Shown piece by piece: positions 1-9,455 of a DNA stretch of 64,000 nucleotides. Source of the DNA: Thioalkalivibrio sp. AKL19 (GTDB lineage Bacteria; Pseudomonadota; Gammaproteobacteria; Ectothiorhodospirales; Ectothiorhodospiraceae); contig NZ_ATUK01000013.1 of NCBI RefSeq assembly GCF_000420165.1, forward strand, positions 1 to 64,000, read 5' to 3'. Below the pieces are notes generated by a model. It searched no databases. It was not told where the DNA came from and saw nothing but the letters and a program-made list of their open reading frames with translations. The first letter of the stretch is position 1; each line of letters begins with the position of its first letter. The translations under genes and the position numbers were made by a program.

Positions 1-1266
1 ACTGGCTACGGCTATGAGGAGGCGAGTGAAGCGGTTGCTGGGGATGTCGTGTTCGACGTGTCGCATTCCCTGAACCTGGACGGGTTGGACCCGTCGCTGG
101 CCGGGGCGATCGCCTACAGTATCGTGGGTGGAGATACAGCCTACCTGGCGCTGGCTCAGGACGGCTCGGGTAACTGGGTGGTGGTCCTGACCGAGGCCGG
201 GGCCGCTGCGATTCGCGCCGGCCAGGTGGATGGCAACCAGCTGAATGTAACGATCGAGGGCACGGTGGTCCTGTCCGGGATGGACGATCTCGTGGATACC
301 GGTAGTGGCGTGGCTCCCGTGCCCGAGCCGAGTGGCGAAGAGCCGCCGGATCTGCTGGCTTCTGCCCACACGGTGGGCGGCAGTGATGTTCAGGGCACGA
401 TGGCGAATGCGAACAACCTGAAGGAGACCGGTTCGCAGAGTGCAGCCGTCTCGCATCAGGATGGGTTTTTCGCGATCGACCATCAGGGGGCTTCGGATGA
501 CCCCAACGCGATCGAGTTCGGCGAGGCCCTGCTCTTTACGCTGGTCAGCCCGGCCGATACGGCCGTGTTCCAGATCCTGGGCGCCATTAACGGCGGTTCC
601 TATCACCTGTACGACGCCGAGGGTGTGCGGATCGGTGGTGCCCGTGATCTGGCAAGCGATGTGAACGAGAACGGCTTCCTGGAGCTCGGTGGCGAGACGT
701 TCTCCTTTATTGCATTCCAGGGTGGGAGCACGGGTCCTGGAGCCAGTGGGGACGCAAGCGCGTTCGCGGTGAAGCCAGTCGATCTTTCGGTACAGGTGGG
801 TCAGGGCGAGGATGCGGAGTTCTATCCCGCGGGTGGCGAAGAGGCGCTTGCCGCGGAAGTGGTCGATGCCCTCGGTGAAGCCGATGACTTCGGGGCGAAT
901 TTCCTGACGGTCGATTCGGATCAGGACATCTTTGTCGTGTCGCAGGGTGGTGAAGGCAGCATGGAGGATCCAGCACGCTTCGTGATCCAGGGCTTCAGCC
1001 TGGAGAGCAACGATCCCGGTGCACAGATCACGCTCGGTGAGCTCCTGTCCAGCGCGAGCCAGGAGACGATCGACCAGTACCTGATGGCGGAAGCGCAGGG
1101 CGAGGGTACCGTGCTGCACATCAGCTCGGGCGGCATGCTGGAGAGTGACACGGGCGGTGCCGATTACGCCATCACGCTGGAAGGGGTCAGCATGAATGGC
1201 TTCGACTCGTCGTACGATTTTATCCAGACCCTGATCGAAAACGGGCATCTCTCCATCGATCAGTAG
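1..1266 (+). CDS. C-terminal part of a large type-I-secreted (RTX/LapA-like) adhesin, 5' truncated by window edge
   Basis: The reading frame is open from base 1, so the gene starts upstream; the first in-window start codon (GTG at 49) is probably internal. The product is very acidic, rich in Gly, Asp and Ser and poor in Cys, as expected of an exported repeat protein. The last ~150 residues have the layout of the VCA0849-type type I secretion target domain: a DxDxDIFVV-like segment, an LGELL segment and a terminal strand ending in LEGVSM, FIQTLIENGHL and SIDQ. No signal peptide or catalytic motif is visible. The genes that follow encode LapD-, LapG- and TolC-like proteins, which fits a surface adhesin held or released by that system. 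The LapG cleavage site would lie in the unseen N-terminus. Family assignment of the C-terminus is good; its identity as the LapG substrate is inferred from position. Confidence 0.75.
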   Translation, partial: TGYGYEEASEAVAGDVVFDVSHSLNLDGLDPSLAGAIAYSIVGGDTAYLALAQDGSGNWVVVLTEAGAAAIRAGQVDGNQLNVTIEGTVVLSGMDDLVDTGSGVAPVPEPSGEEPPDLLASAHTVGGSDVQGTMANANNLKETGSQSAAVSHQDGFFAIDHQGASDDPNAIEFGEALLFTLVSPADTAVFQILGAINGGSYHLYDAEGVRIGGARDLASDVNENGFLELGGETFSFIAFQGGSTGPGASGDASAFAVKPVDLSVQVGQGEDAEFYPAGGEEALAAEVVDALGEADDFGANFLTVDSDQDIFVVSQGGEGSMEDPARFVIQGFSLESNDPGAQITLGELLSSASQETIDQYLMAEAQGEGTVLHISSGGMLESDTGGADYAITLEGVSMNGFDSSYDFIQTLIENGHLSIDQ

Positions 1267-1288
1267 CGGTCCCTGCCATCGGGATCAA

Positions 1289-1323
1289 GGGCCCGGCGCC
1301 GCGATGCGGCCCGGGCCTTTTTC
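1289..1323 (+). terminator. Intrinsic terminator after the adhesin gene
   Basis: A GC-rich inverted repeat (GGCCCGG... paired with ...CCGGGCC, one bulged base) is followed directly by TTTTT, 22 bp past the adhesin stop codon. Confidence 0.75.
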
Positions 1324-1444
1324 TGTGCCGGAAGGGAATCCCTGAGAAAGGCGGGTTCGTGCGGGGCGAGTACCGGGCCGTTTCTGGACCGCTCAGGGCG
1401 GGCAGCTGGCTCCGTGCACGAGTGAAGATGCGGAAGCCAGCGAT

Positions 1445-1471
1445 CCGGCGCGATTGAATCGGCGCCTCCCT
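1445..1471. repeat. Solo end resembling the terminal inverted repeat of the 25.2-kb element
   Basis: Read on the minus strand from 1471 this is GGGAGGCGCCGATTCAATCG, close to the end of the full element at 25239-25533 (GGGAGACGCTGATTTAATCG on its right end). No second end is visible nearby. Its first bases overlap the lapD-like stop codon TAG. It may be a relic of an insertion; chance similarity is possible. Confidence 0.45.
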
Positions 1472-3377
1472 AACGCGTCGGTTCCCGGACGGCGCTCCCC
1501 GTGACGGCATCGATGCCGGCGTCCATCAGCAGTTCGATGTCGTCGCTGATGTCACAGCCTTCGGCGATGACAAGGATCCCGATGGAGTGGGCCAGGGTGC
1601 AAAGCCCGCGAATGAGGGCCTGGGTCTCGCTGGAGCGATGCACGCTGTGGGTCAGGGAAGCCTGCAGCTTGACGTAATGGAGGCCAAAGGTGGTCAGGTC
1701 GTGCGCCTGAAAGGCTTCCGGTCCCGCGTGTTCGAGCCCCACGGTGAACCCCGTCAGGCGAGCGATTCGACAGAGATCGCGCAGTTCCGCTGGGTGTGCC
1801 AGTGCGCCGCGAGCGGGGAACTCGACCCACAGGCGTCCCGCCGCCTGGGGGTCTTGCTGTAGCCGGGATTCGAGGGTCTGACGGAAGTGGGTGTCACGCA
1901 GGCTGTCCACCGAGAGGTTGATGGCCAGGCGTTCGCCGGCGGTCTGCAGCCGGGACAAGGCGGCTTCCAGGACGGCGTCGTCGAGCCGTCGGATCAGATC
2001 GAGGCGCACCGCCCAGGGCATGAAATAGCCCGCAGGGCGCAGTTCGCCGTCTAGAAACAGGCGCATCGGGGCTTCGTGATGCATCAGTTGATGGTCGGCA
2101 TCGATGACCGCAAACCGGCCCAGCTCCACCCCGTGTTGGTCAAGCGCGTCGGTGATGGCCGCGCGCCATTGATTCTGGTCCGAATAGGGAAGGGTGGCGT
2201 GGGGCTCGTGGGCGACTGCATCGCCGGGCTCCAGTTCCGCACGTGCCAGCGCGAGATCCGCTCGCGCGAGAACTTCCCCGGTGGTGTCCTCGGGGTGATA
2301 GAGGGTCGCGGCCACATGAAGCGTCAGGGCGTCGGGTGCGTCGTCGCCGAGCGCGTCCCGGACCCCGCTCAACAGGGACTGCGCGAACCGGTGACTGTCC
2401 GCGATGCTGTCGCCGAAAACCGCGATGTCGGAGCCGTTGAGCCGTCCGGCGGCGCCATACTCGGTATGGGCGACGGCCTGTTCCACGACCTTCGCGATCC
2501 GGGCGAGCAGCGCATCGAGGTTCTGGTGGCCGACGATCTGGTTGATCGTGGCCAGATCGTGGATGCGGAGCACCGCGAGGCTGCCGGAGGAACCGGCATG
2601 CCGGTTATCCAGCGTCGCCTGCAGGCGGGCGAGAAAGGGCTCCCGGGCCAGCAGGCCCGTCACGTCATCGTGCTGCAGTCGGGTCTTCAGACGCTCCAGC
2701 CGTTTCGACTCCTCCACGAGCATTACGCGTACATGCTCGGTCAGTCGGTTCATGGCGCGCACCAGGGCGCGGAATTCCCATGTGCGCGGTTCGGGGGTGG
2801 TGATGAAGCGGCGTGCGCCGACCGCCTCGGCCTGCTCCACGACATGCCGAAGGGGCTGGATAAGTCGCCCGAGCAGGAACGACCCCAGCAGGCCGATGAT
2901 CAGAAGCCCGGCGGTAAAGATTGCCGTCAGGCGCAGGGTGCCGGCCCAGAGCTCTTCGTACGCGTAATTGGTCTGGCTCTCGACGATCAGCGTGCCAAAG
3001 GACGACCAGCCGTCGGACACCTGTGCCACCCCGGGGCGGACATCGAAGTTCAGGGTGTCGATGAACCAGTTCGGGACACCCCGCGGCGTTTCGGGGTTGT
3101 GTCGTTCCAGCATGAGTTCGCCCGAGGGATCCTCGAGCCGGATATGGCGGTAGTGGCCGGTATCGAACTGGGAGGCTATCTGCAATTCGACGGTCGTATC
3201 GTCCTTGGGCAGCTGGGACAGCGACAATGCAAGCGAGGCGGCATTGTCGATGTTCTTGGTCAGGATCTGCTGGGCCAGGTAGTTGCGTGCCGACAACGTG
3301 CTGGCGACGATGCTCACCAGCAGCGCGAGCAGCATGATGATGGCCACCGCGATCCAGAGTTGTTTTCTCAACGTCAT
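1470..3377 (-). CDS. lapD: LapD-like inner-membrane c-di-GMP receptor with degenerate GGDEF and EAL domains
   Basis: 635 residues. Order: TM helix (~8-30), periplasmic LapD/MoxY-type sensor domain (~31-135), second TM (~140-165), HAMP, GGDEF-like domain, EAL-like domain. GGDEF reads NGSDI and the EAL signature reads EAP, so neither cyclase nor phosphodiesterase activity is expected; this matches LapD, which binds c-di-GMP and sequesters LapG in the periplasm. The ATG at 3377 is preferred over an upstream in-frame start because AGAGGG lies 7 nt before it and it follows the lapG stop by 13 bp. The two genes form a lapG-lapD operon transcribed towards the adhesin gene, convergent with it. Domain reading is direct; the regulatory role is from the known Lap family. 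Confidence 0.87.
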   Translation of the reverse strand: MTLRKQLWIAVAIIMLLALLVSIVASTLSARNYLAQQILTKNIDNAASLALSLSQLPKDDTTVELQIASQFDTGHYRHIRLEDPSGELMLERHNPETPRGVPNWFIDTLNFDVRPGVAQVSDGWSSFGTLIVESQTNYAYEELWAGTLRLTAIFTAGLLIIGLLGSFLLGRLIQPLRHVVEQAEAVGARRFITTPEPRTWEFRALVRAMNRLTEHVRVMLVEESKRLERLKTRLQHDDVTGLLAREPFLARLQATLDNRHAGSSGSLAVLRIHDLATINQIVGHQNLDALLARIAKVVEQAVAHTEYGAAGRLNGSDIAVFGDSIADSHRFAQSLLSGVRDALGDDAPDALTLHVAATLYHPEDTTGEVLARADLALARAELEPGDAVAHEPHATLPYSDQNQWRAAITDALDQHGVELGRFAVIDADHQLMHHEAPMRLFLDGELRPAGYFMPWAVRLDLIRRLDDAVLEAALSRLQTAGERLAINLSVDSLRDTHFRQTLESRLQQDPQAAGRLWVEFPARGALAHPAELRDLCRIARLTGFTVGLEHAGPEAFQAHDLTTFGLHYVKLQASLTHSVHRSSETQALIRGLCTLAHSIGILVIAEGCDISDDIELLMDAGIDAVTGSAVREPTR

Positions 3378-3390
3378 GCCTGCGCCCTCT

Positions 3391-4119
3391 TTATGGGGTC
3401 GGGTTGATGGGTTGTTCAAGATCGAGACCGTATTCCGCCAGCTGTTCCAGGACCCGGCGCCAGCGGGACAGCCTGGCAGTGGGATCGGCCGCCGATTGTG
3501 ACGCGCCGTCGGGCCAGAGGCCCCGACTGTTGAACGAGAAGATTGGCGTCAGATCGTCGCGCTCCCCGGCGCGCTCGATACGGGTGATCAGATTGTCGAG
3601 AACCAGGGGTTCATCGCGCGGAGTTTCGAAGTAGCCCAGGACCATATGGGCCTGGCTCAGGTTGCTGCCCGGGCCGCCGATACGTGCGCGCACGTAAAAG
3701 AGCCGCAGACGTTCATCCGGGATGCCCAGTTTGCGCAGGCTGACGTACTTGGCGATCGAGTAGTCCTCGCAGTCGGCGGCACCCTTGTCCATGGCCTCCA
3801 GCGGCGTGGCCCAGAAGTCCTCCTGGCCCCAGGTAATCTGATCGTCCTGATAACGCAATAGACGGTTGAAGAACTCGTTCACCCGTGCGATCTGGGTTTG
3901 CTCGTCTTCGTCTGCCAGCGATTCGAGCAACTCGCGCCATTCACGGACCCGGTCCGCGGTCTCCGGGCCGTACCGGATGGCGGCGACCTCCTCCAGTTGC
4001 GCGAAGTCTTCGAGCCCCGCGTCGGAAGTACCCAGGGTCCACGTGCCCAGCGCCAGCATCAGCACGACGCTGAGCAGCCGGATCATTTGCGGGGGGGTAC
4101 GGGCACAGGACAAAAGCAC
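3391..4119 (-). CDS. lapG: LapG-like periplasmic cysteine protease (transglutaminase-like, DUF920)
   Basis: 242 residues beginning with a hydrophobic export signal (~12-33). The bacterial transglutaminase-like cysteine proteinase core is clear: Cys117 in ADCEDY, His158 in SQAHMVLGY and Asp175 in LVLDNL form the expected triad, and the acidic residues flanking the Cys (Asp116, Glu118, Asp119) match the calcium site described for LapG. In the known system this enzyme cuts the N-terminal retention module of the adhesin when LapD is not bound to c-di-GMP. A GTG start at 4119 has GGAGGG 9 nt upstream; the ATG at 4083 lacks a ribosome site but would give a more typical signal peptide, so the start is uncertain. 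First gene of the lapG-lapD pair. Confidence 0.9.
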   Translation of the reverse strand: MLLSCARTPPQMIRLLSVVLMLALGTWTLGTSDAGLEDFAQLEEVAAIRYGPETADRVREWRELLESLADEDEQTQIARVNEFFNRLLRYQDDQITWGQEDFWATPLEAMDKGAADCEDYSIAKYVSLRKLGIPDERLRLFYVRARIGGPGSNLSQAHMVLGYFETPRDEPLVLDNLITRIERAGERDDLTPIFSFNSRGLWPDGASQSAADPTARLSRWRRVLEQLAEYGLDLEQPINPTP

Positions 4120-4404
4120 GTGGGCGTGCCCTCCGGTGAGTGAGGATTACGCGTCTCACCTGATGATGGGCTACGCTGACGGCGAAAGCCAGATTCGCAA
4201 GGAGAAAATCATCCTTCATATCACTTTTTTTTCGTTTTCCGTTTAGCGAGCGTTAGTCGGCAAAGGAAACGAGAGTTGTGCCGCCTGGGGGCGGTCCCTA
4301 GTATTCAGAAGTTTTGATAACCAGAACTTTTCTGACCGGCAAGAAAAAAAGCCCGGCAGAGGTCGTTCTGGGGGGTGTCCACGCTAAATGAAAGGACAAG
4401 AGCG
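4120..4404. promoter_or_regulatory. Divergent intergenic region between lapG-like and tolC-like genes
   Basis: 285 bp without a gene, more AT-rich than its surroundings. It must hold the promoters for the lapG-lapD operon (minus) and the outer-membrane channel gene (plus). An imperfect dyad with arms CAGAAGTT and AACTTTTCTG lies around 4305-4334. No confident promoter hexamers or named operator could be assigned. Confidence 0.45.
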
Positions 4405-5856
4405 ATGAAGCGATTCGGGTCTGTGACCAGCAAGGGGGCTCTCGTCGGACTGACGGCGGCCGTGGCGATGGCGGTGGGGGTGTCTGCGCATGCAGCGCCG
4501 CCACAGGAACTCCGGGACGCCGCCATGGAGGCGGTACTCTCCAATCCGGAGGTCCAGTCGCAGTGGCATGCATTTCGTGCGGCCGGCGAAGAGCAGACTG
4601 GCGCGCGCGGCCGGTTCATGCCGGAGATCGATCTGAATGCGCGCGCGGGTTACCAGTGGCAGCGTTCCAGTGACGACGGTTTCGACACCTTCTCGCGCAA
4701 CCCGCGCGGCGTGGATATTACGCTGACGCAGATGCTGTATGACGGGTTCGAGACCGCCAGCGAGGTGAATCGTCTTGGCGAGATCCAGCGCGTCCGGTTC
4801 TTCGAGCTGCGGGAGACGACCGAGGATATCGCGCTGGAGGCTGTTCGGGCGTTTGCCGACGTGCAGCGTCAGCGGCTGCTGGTGGACCTGGCGCAGGAAA
4901 ACTACGACGCCCACAAGGACGTGTACGATCAGATCGTCGATCAAACCGAGCGCGGGGTTGGCCGGGGCGTGGATCTGGAACAGGCGGCCGGTCGCCTCGC
5001 GCTTGCGGAATCCAACCTTCTGACCGAGCGGCAGAACCTGCATGATGTCAATGCCCGCTACTATCGCGTCGTCGGGCAGATGCCGGCCGATGGCCGGGCG
5101 GATCTCGTCGGAACCTTCTCCGAAGAGCCCATCCCGGGGACGGTGCAGGAGGCGCTGACCGAGGCGGTCACCATGAACCCGGCCATGTTTGCGTCCCTGA
5201 GGAACATGGAGGCGGCGCAGGCGCAACGCAACGTCGCCCGTGCGGCCTTCCACCCCCGGGTCGACCTGCAATTGCGTCACGCCTACGAGAACGATCTGCT
5301 GGAACGGGAGGACATCCGGGTCCACGACACCTCGGCAATGGTGATGATGACGTTCAACCTCTTCCGGGGTGGAACCGACCAGGCGCGCGTACGCCAGTTC
5401 ACGGAGGAGTTCAATCAGGCGCGTGACCAGCAGGAAGTGGTCTGCCGTAACGTCCGTCAGACCGTATCGGTGGCGTACAACGACGTCCGTTCCCTGGAAA
5501 GCCAGCTGCGTTTCCTGCGTCAGCATCGCGATTCTTCCGACCGCGTGCGGACCGCCTACCGACAGCAGTTCGGTATCGGCCAGCGCAGCCTGCTGGACCT
5601 GCTGGACACCGAGAACGAGTACTTCGAGGCCAGCCGCGCCTATATCAATGCGCAGCACGACATGGAAATCGCGAAGGCGCGGGCGCTGAACGGTCTTGGC
5701 CGGTTGCTTGAGTATCTGGAGATTTCGCGTGGGGATATGCCGACCGCCGCCGAGCTGGGGCTGGTCGACGAGCATGCACGCATCGATCCGGACTCGGTGT
5801 GCCCGCCGGAAGCACCGCAGATGATGGAAACCCGGCACGAGAGCATCTTTCGCTGA
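4405..5856 (+). CDS. tolC: TolC/LapE-family outer-membrane channel of a type I secretion system
   Basis: 483 residues with a clear signal peptide (MKRFGSVTSKG..., cleavage near AHA-AP). The two-fold repeated outer membrane efflux protein architecture is visible: long amphipathic helices plus strand segments such as GVDITLTQMLYDGFE and TSAMVMMTFNLFRGG, one in each half. TolC proteins form the trimeric outer-membrane exit duct used with an ABC transporter and a membrane fusion protein; neither of those is in the window. The position next to lapG/lapD and the adhesin suggests it is the LapE equivalent that also retains the adhesin at the surface. The ATG at 4405 is preceded by AAAGGA. A bidirectional terminator follows. 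Confidence 0.9.
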   Translation: MKRFGSVTSKGALVGLTAAVAMAVGVSAHAAPPQELRDAAMEAVLSNPEVQSQWHAFRAAGEEQTGARGRFMPEIDLNARAGYQWQRSSDDGFDTFSRNPRGVDITLTQMLYDGFETASEVNRLGEIQRVRFFELRETTEDIALEAVRAFADVQRQRLLVDLAQENYDAHKDVYDQIVDQTERGVGRGVDLEQAAGRLALAESNLLTERQNLHDVNARYYRVVGQMPADGRADLVGTFSEEPIPGTVQEALTEAVTMNPAMFASLRNMEAAQAQRNVARAAFHPRVDLQLRHAYENDLLEREDIRVHDTSAMVMMTFNLFRGGTDQARVRQFTEEFNQARDQQEVVCRNVRQTVSVAYNDVRSLESQLRFLRQHRDSSDRVRTAYRQQFGIGQRSLLDLLDTENEYFEASRAYINAQHDMEIAKARALNGLGRLLEYLEISRGDMPTAAELGLVDEHARIDPDSVCPPEAPQMMETRHESIFR

Positions 5857-5883
5857 TTGACCGCCGGGCATGTCCGGCGCAAT

Positions 5884-5914
5884 AAAAGGGCCAGCCCTCA
5901 GGGCTGGCCCTTTT
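5884..5914. terminator. Bidirectional intrinsic terminator between tolC-like gene and gltA
   Basis: A perfect 14-bp stem (AAAAGGGCCAGCCC / GGGCTGGCCCTTTT) with a TCA loop, flanked by A and T runs so it works for both convergent genes. Confidence 0.92.
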
Positions 5915-5960
5915 GCGTTTGGAGGGCGTGCCGATCCGGATGCCTGCCGGGGCTTCTGGC

Positions 5961-7265
<1,305 letters not shown>

Positions 7266-7442
7266 GAAACGGCCTCGTGGGAAAGGGGTCGTCCGGATGC
7301 GGATGCCCCAATGGTAAACCAAAGGCGGCCCTGCGGCAGCGGGCTTCGGGCGGCTCCGCGACGCCGGTCGGTTCTGCGCCGCGAATATCTCGGTTCGTGT
7401 GTCGTGGCGGCCGCGTGTGGCGGCGGGCCTGGGGCCGGCGTG

Positions 7443-8414
7443 TTAAGGGGCGGGCGGTCCGCGGCGCTGGCGCTTGTCCGTGTACATGGCGGCATCGGCG
7501 TTGGCCTGCGCCTGATGCAGGGAGCCGCTGACGGTGCGGCAGGCGTAGCCGATGGAGGCGGCGACTCCGGCGGCGTCCAGGGCCGAACGCAGCCGGCTGG
7601 CGATTTCGGGGAGGTTGTCGGCCGGGGTGTCGGGCAGCAGGACGGCGAACTCGTCGCCGCCCAGGCGGGCCACGATGTCGTTCTCGCGAGTTGCGTCGCG
7701 CAGGGCCCTTCCGGCCGCGGCAATCAGCTGGTCACCCGCGTCGTGGCCCTCCTGGTCGTTCACGGCCTTCAGGTGGTCGAGGTCCAGGGCGATAATGCCT
7801 GCCGGGAGGCTGTGATCCAGACAGCGCTGCTCCTCCGCGTTCAATGCGATCTGCCAGCCCCGCCGATTGCGGGCTCCGGTGAGGGCGTCGCTGTAGGCCT
7901 CGAGTTTCAGGGCCTCGCGTTCGCGTTCGAGTTCGTCGATCTGGCGGCGCTGCCGGAGCAGGGCCTCGATCACGGCCACGGCGGACTCGATCTCCTCGGC
8001 GTGTCCTTCGAGGTCCACTGACAGGGCCTCCGGATGCATCGCGCAGAGTACGCCGTACATGCCGTATTCGTGGTCCTGGACCGGAAAGCCGATGTAGCTG
8101 CCGATGGCGGGGGGGTTGTCCAGGGTCGCCAGTGCTTCTCGGTAGGCGGGGACCTGCTGCACGTCGGGGGCGATGCGTGGGCCCCGTTCGGCAAGCATGC
8201 GGATGCAGAACGAGTTGCCCCAGTCGAAGGCGGTGCCTGGTTCGATCCCGTAACCGTGGTCGTCGGCACGCACCACGATCTGCTCGTTGTCCTCGATACG
8301 GGTCAGCATCCAGACGTCCAGTGGGGCGATCCGGTGGAGCAGCTTCAGGGCGTTGTCGACCCCGAGGTTAAACGGGGAGGGGGCGGCGTCGAGTGGATCG
8401 GTGCTTCGGGGCAT
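7443..8414 (-). CDS. GAF-GGDEF diguanylate cyclase (apparently active)
   Basis: 323 residues: a GAF domain (~15-160) and a GGDEF domain (~170-320). The catalytic signature GGDEF is intact (LGGDEFAVLLPD), the substrate loop LDLDHLKAVNDQ is typical, and an RxxD product-inhibition site (REND) sits exactly five residues before GGDEF. Predicted cytosolic cyclase making c-di-GMP from two GTP. It is a paralogue of the next gene upstream (8468-9454); both share the N-terminal pattern MPR...PLD(V/I)WM(L/V)TR and are transcribed in the same direction, 53 bp apart. Confidence 0.9.
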   Translation of the reverse strand: MPRSTDPLDAAPSPFNLGVDNALKLLHRIAPLDVWMLTRIEDNEQIVVRADDHGYGIEPGTAFDWGNSFCIRMLAERGPRIAPDVQQVPAYREALATLDNPPAIGSYIGFPVQDHEYGMYGVLCAMHPEALSVDLEGHAEEIESAVAVIEALLRQRRQIDELEREREALKLEAYSDALTGARNRRGWQIALNAEEQRCLDHSLPAGIIALDLDHLKAVNDQEGHDAGDQLIAAAGRALRDATRENDIVARLGGDEFAVLLPDTPADNLPEIASRLRSALDAAGVAASIGYACRTVSGSLHQAQANADAAMYTDKRQRRGPPAP

Positions 8415-8467
8415 GGGACATTCCGTCGAGAAGGCGCGGGTGTCGGTTTGATACAGGGAGGCCGCGG

Positions 8468-9454
8468 TCAGGCCGACGCGGCCTGTGGTGTCTGCCGCAT
8501 GGCGCGGGTGGCGCGCTTCAGTGCGTGTTCGAGGCTGCCGGTGCCCACCTCGCGCATGGCGTGCCCGACGGCCGCTGGGATTCCCTGCTCGGCGAGGGAC
8601 TGTTGCAGGGTCTGTGCGCGCTGCGCGAGCGGGATCTCGCTCAACTGGCTGGCGAGCAGGGCGAACTGGCTGCCGCCGAGTCGACCGATCAGGTCGGTGG
8701 GATGGATCAGCCCCTGCAGGGCGAGGATCGCGCGGATGAGGTCGGTATCGTCGTGGAACCCGGTGGTGCCCCGTGGCGAGGGGTCCGGAAACAGGTCGAG
8801 GGCAATGACGCCGGCCGGTTGGCCGCTCCGCTGGCAGCGCGTCTCCTCGGCGTCCAGGGCGAGCTCCCAGCCATGGCGGTTGAGCACGCCGGTCAGCGGA
8901 TCACTGTGCGCAGCCAGGGCGGTGTGCTGGCGCAGGCGGTCCAGTACCTCGGCCCGTTCGCTGAGGCGCAGCACGTGAACCAGTGACTCGGCCAGGGCGC
9001 GGACCACGGGCTCGTGGCGGTCGATGTCCGCGTCCATGGGGTCCGGGTGCAAGCCACACAAGGTGCCGAAGAGGTGGCCGTTCGCATCGTACAGCGGGAA
9101 TCCGATGTAGCAGCCGATCGTCGCAATATCGTTGATCGGGGCGCTGGCATAGGCCGGTACTGTGCTCGCATCGGCGGCGATGTTCGGCCCGTCGCCCGCG
9201 TTCATGTGGAGGCAGTAGGAATGCTGCCAGCTGAACGCCGCCCCCGGCCGGAACCGCGGTGAGCGGCCGCGTGTGTGCAGCACGATCCAGTCGTCGGCCT
9301 CGACCCGTGTCACCATCCAGATGTCCAGCGGGATCAGCGCCTGCAGGGCATTGAGGGTGGCATCGACGGCGCCGGAGAACTCGTCGGCCAGTGCGGTGGC
9401 AAGGGTGGCCCTGGGCATGCTGGGGCGCGCGCTCGGTTCGGTCGGGCCCGTCAT
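8468..9454 (-). CDS. GAF-GGDEF paralogue with a degenerate active site
   Basis: About 328 residues with the same GAF-GGDEF layout as the downstream paralogue. The signature is GGSQF instead of GGDEF, the substrate loop (LDLFPDPSPRG...) has lost the DxxxFKxxND pattern, and the position of the RxxD site reads HPTD. Catalysis and classical product inhibition are therefore unlikely; it may be a GAF-based sensor or a partner of the active copy. The start at 9454 follows the glcD stop by one base; an in-frame ATG at 9418 (MPRATL) aligns better with the paralogue's MPRST start, so the true start may be there. Co-transcribed with glcD. Confidence 0.85.
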   Translation of the reverse strand: MTGPTEPSARPSMPRATLATALADEFSGAVDATLNALQALIPLDIWMVTRVEADDWIVLHTRGRSPRFRPGAAFSWQHSYCLHMNAGDGPNIAADASTVPAYASAPINDIATIGCYIGFPLYDANGHLFGTLCGLHPDPMDADIDRHEPVVRALAESLVHVLRLSERAEVLDRLRQHTALAAHSDPLTGVLNRHGWELALDAEETRCQRSGQPAGVIALDLFPDPSPRGTTGFHDDTDLIRAILALQGLIHPTDLIGRLGGSQFALLASQLSEIPLAQRAQTLQQSLAEQGIPAAVGHAMREVGTGSLEHALKRATRAMRQTPQAASA

Positions 9455-9455
9455 C

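Noticed and set aside
2076-3407. Long open frame antisense to the lapD-like gene
   Set aside because: No recognisable domain; it is a shadow created by the GC-rich third positions of the real gene on the minus strand.
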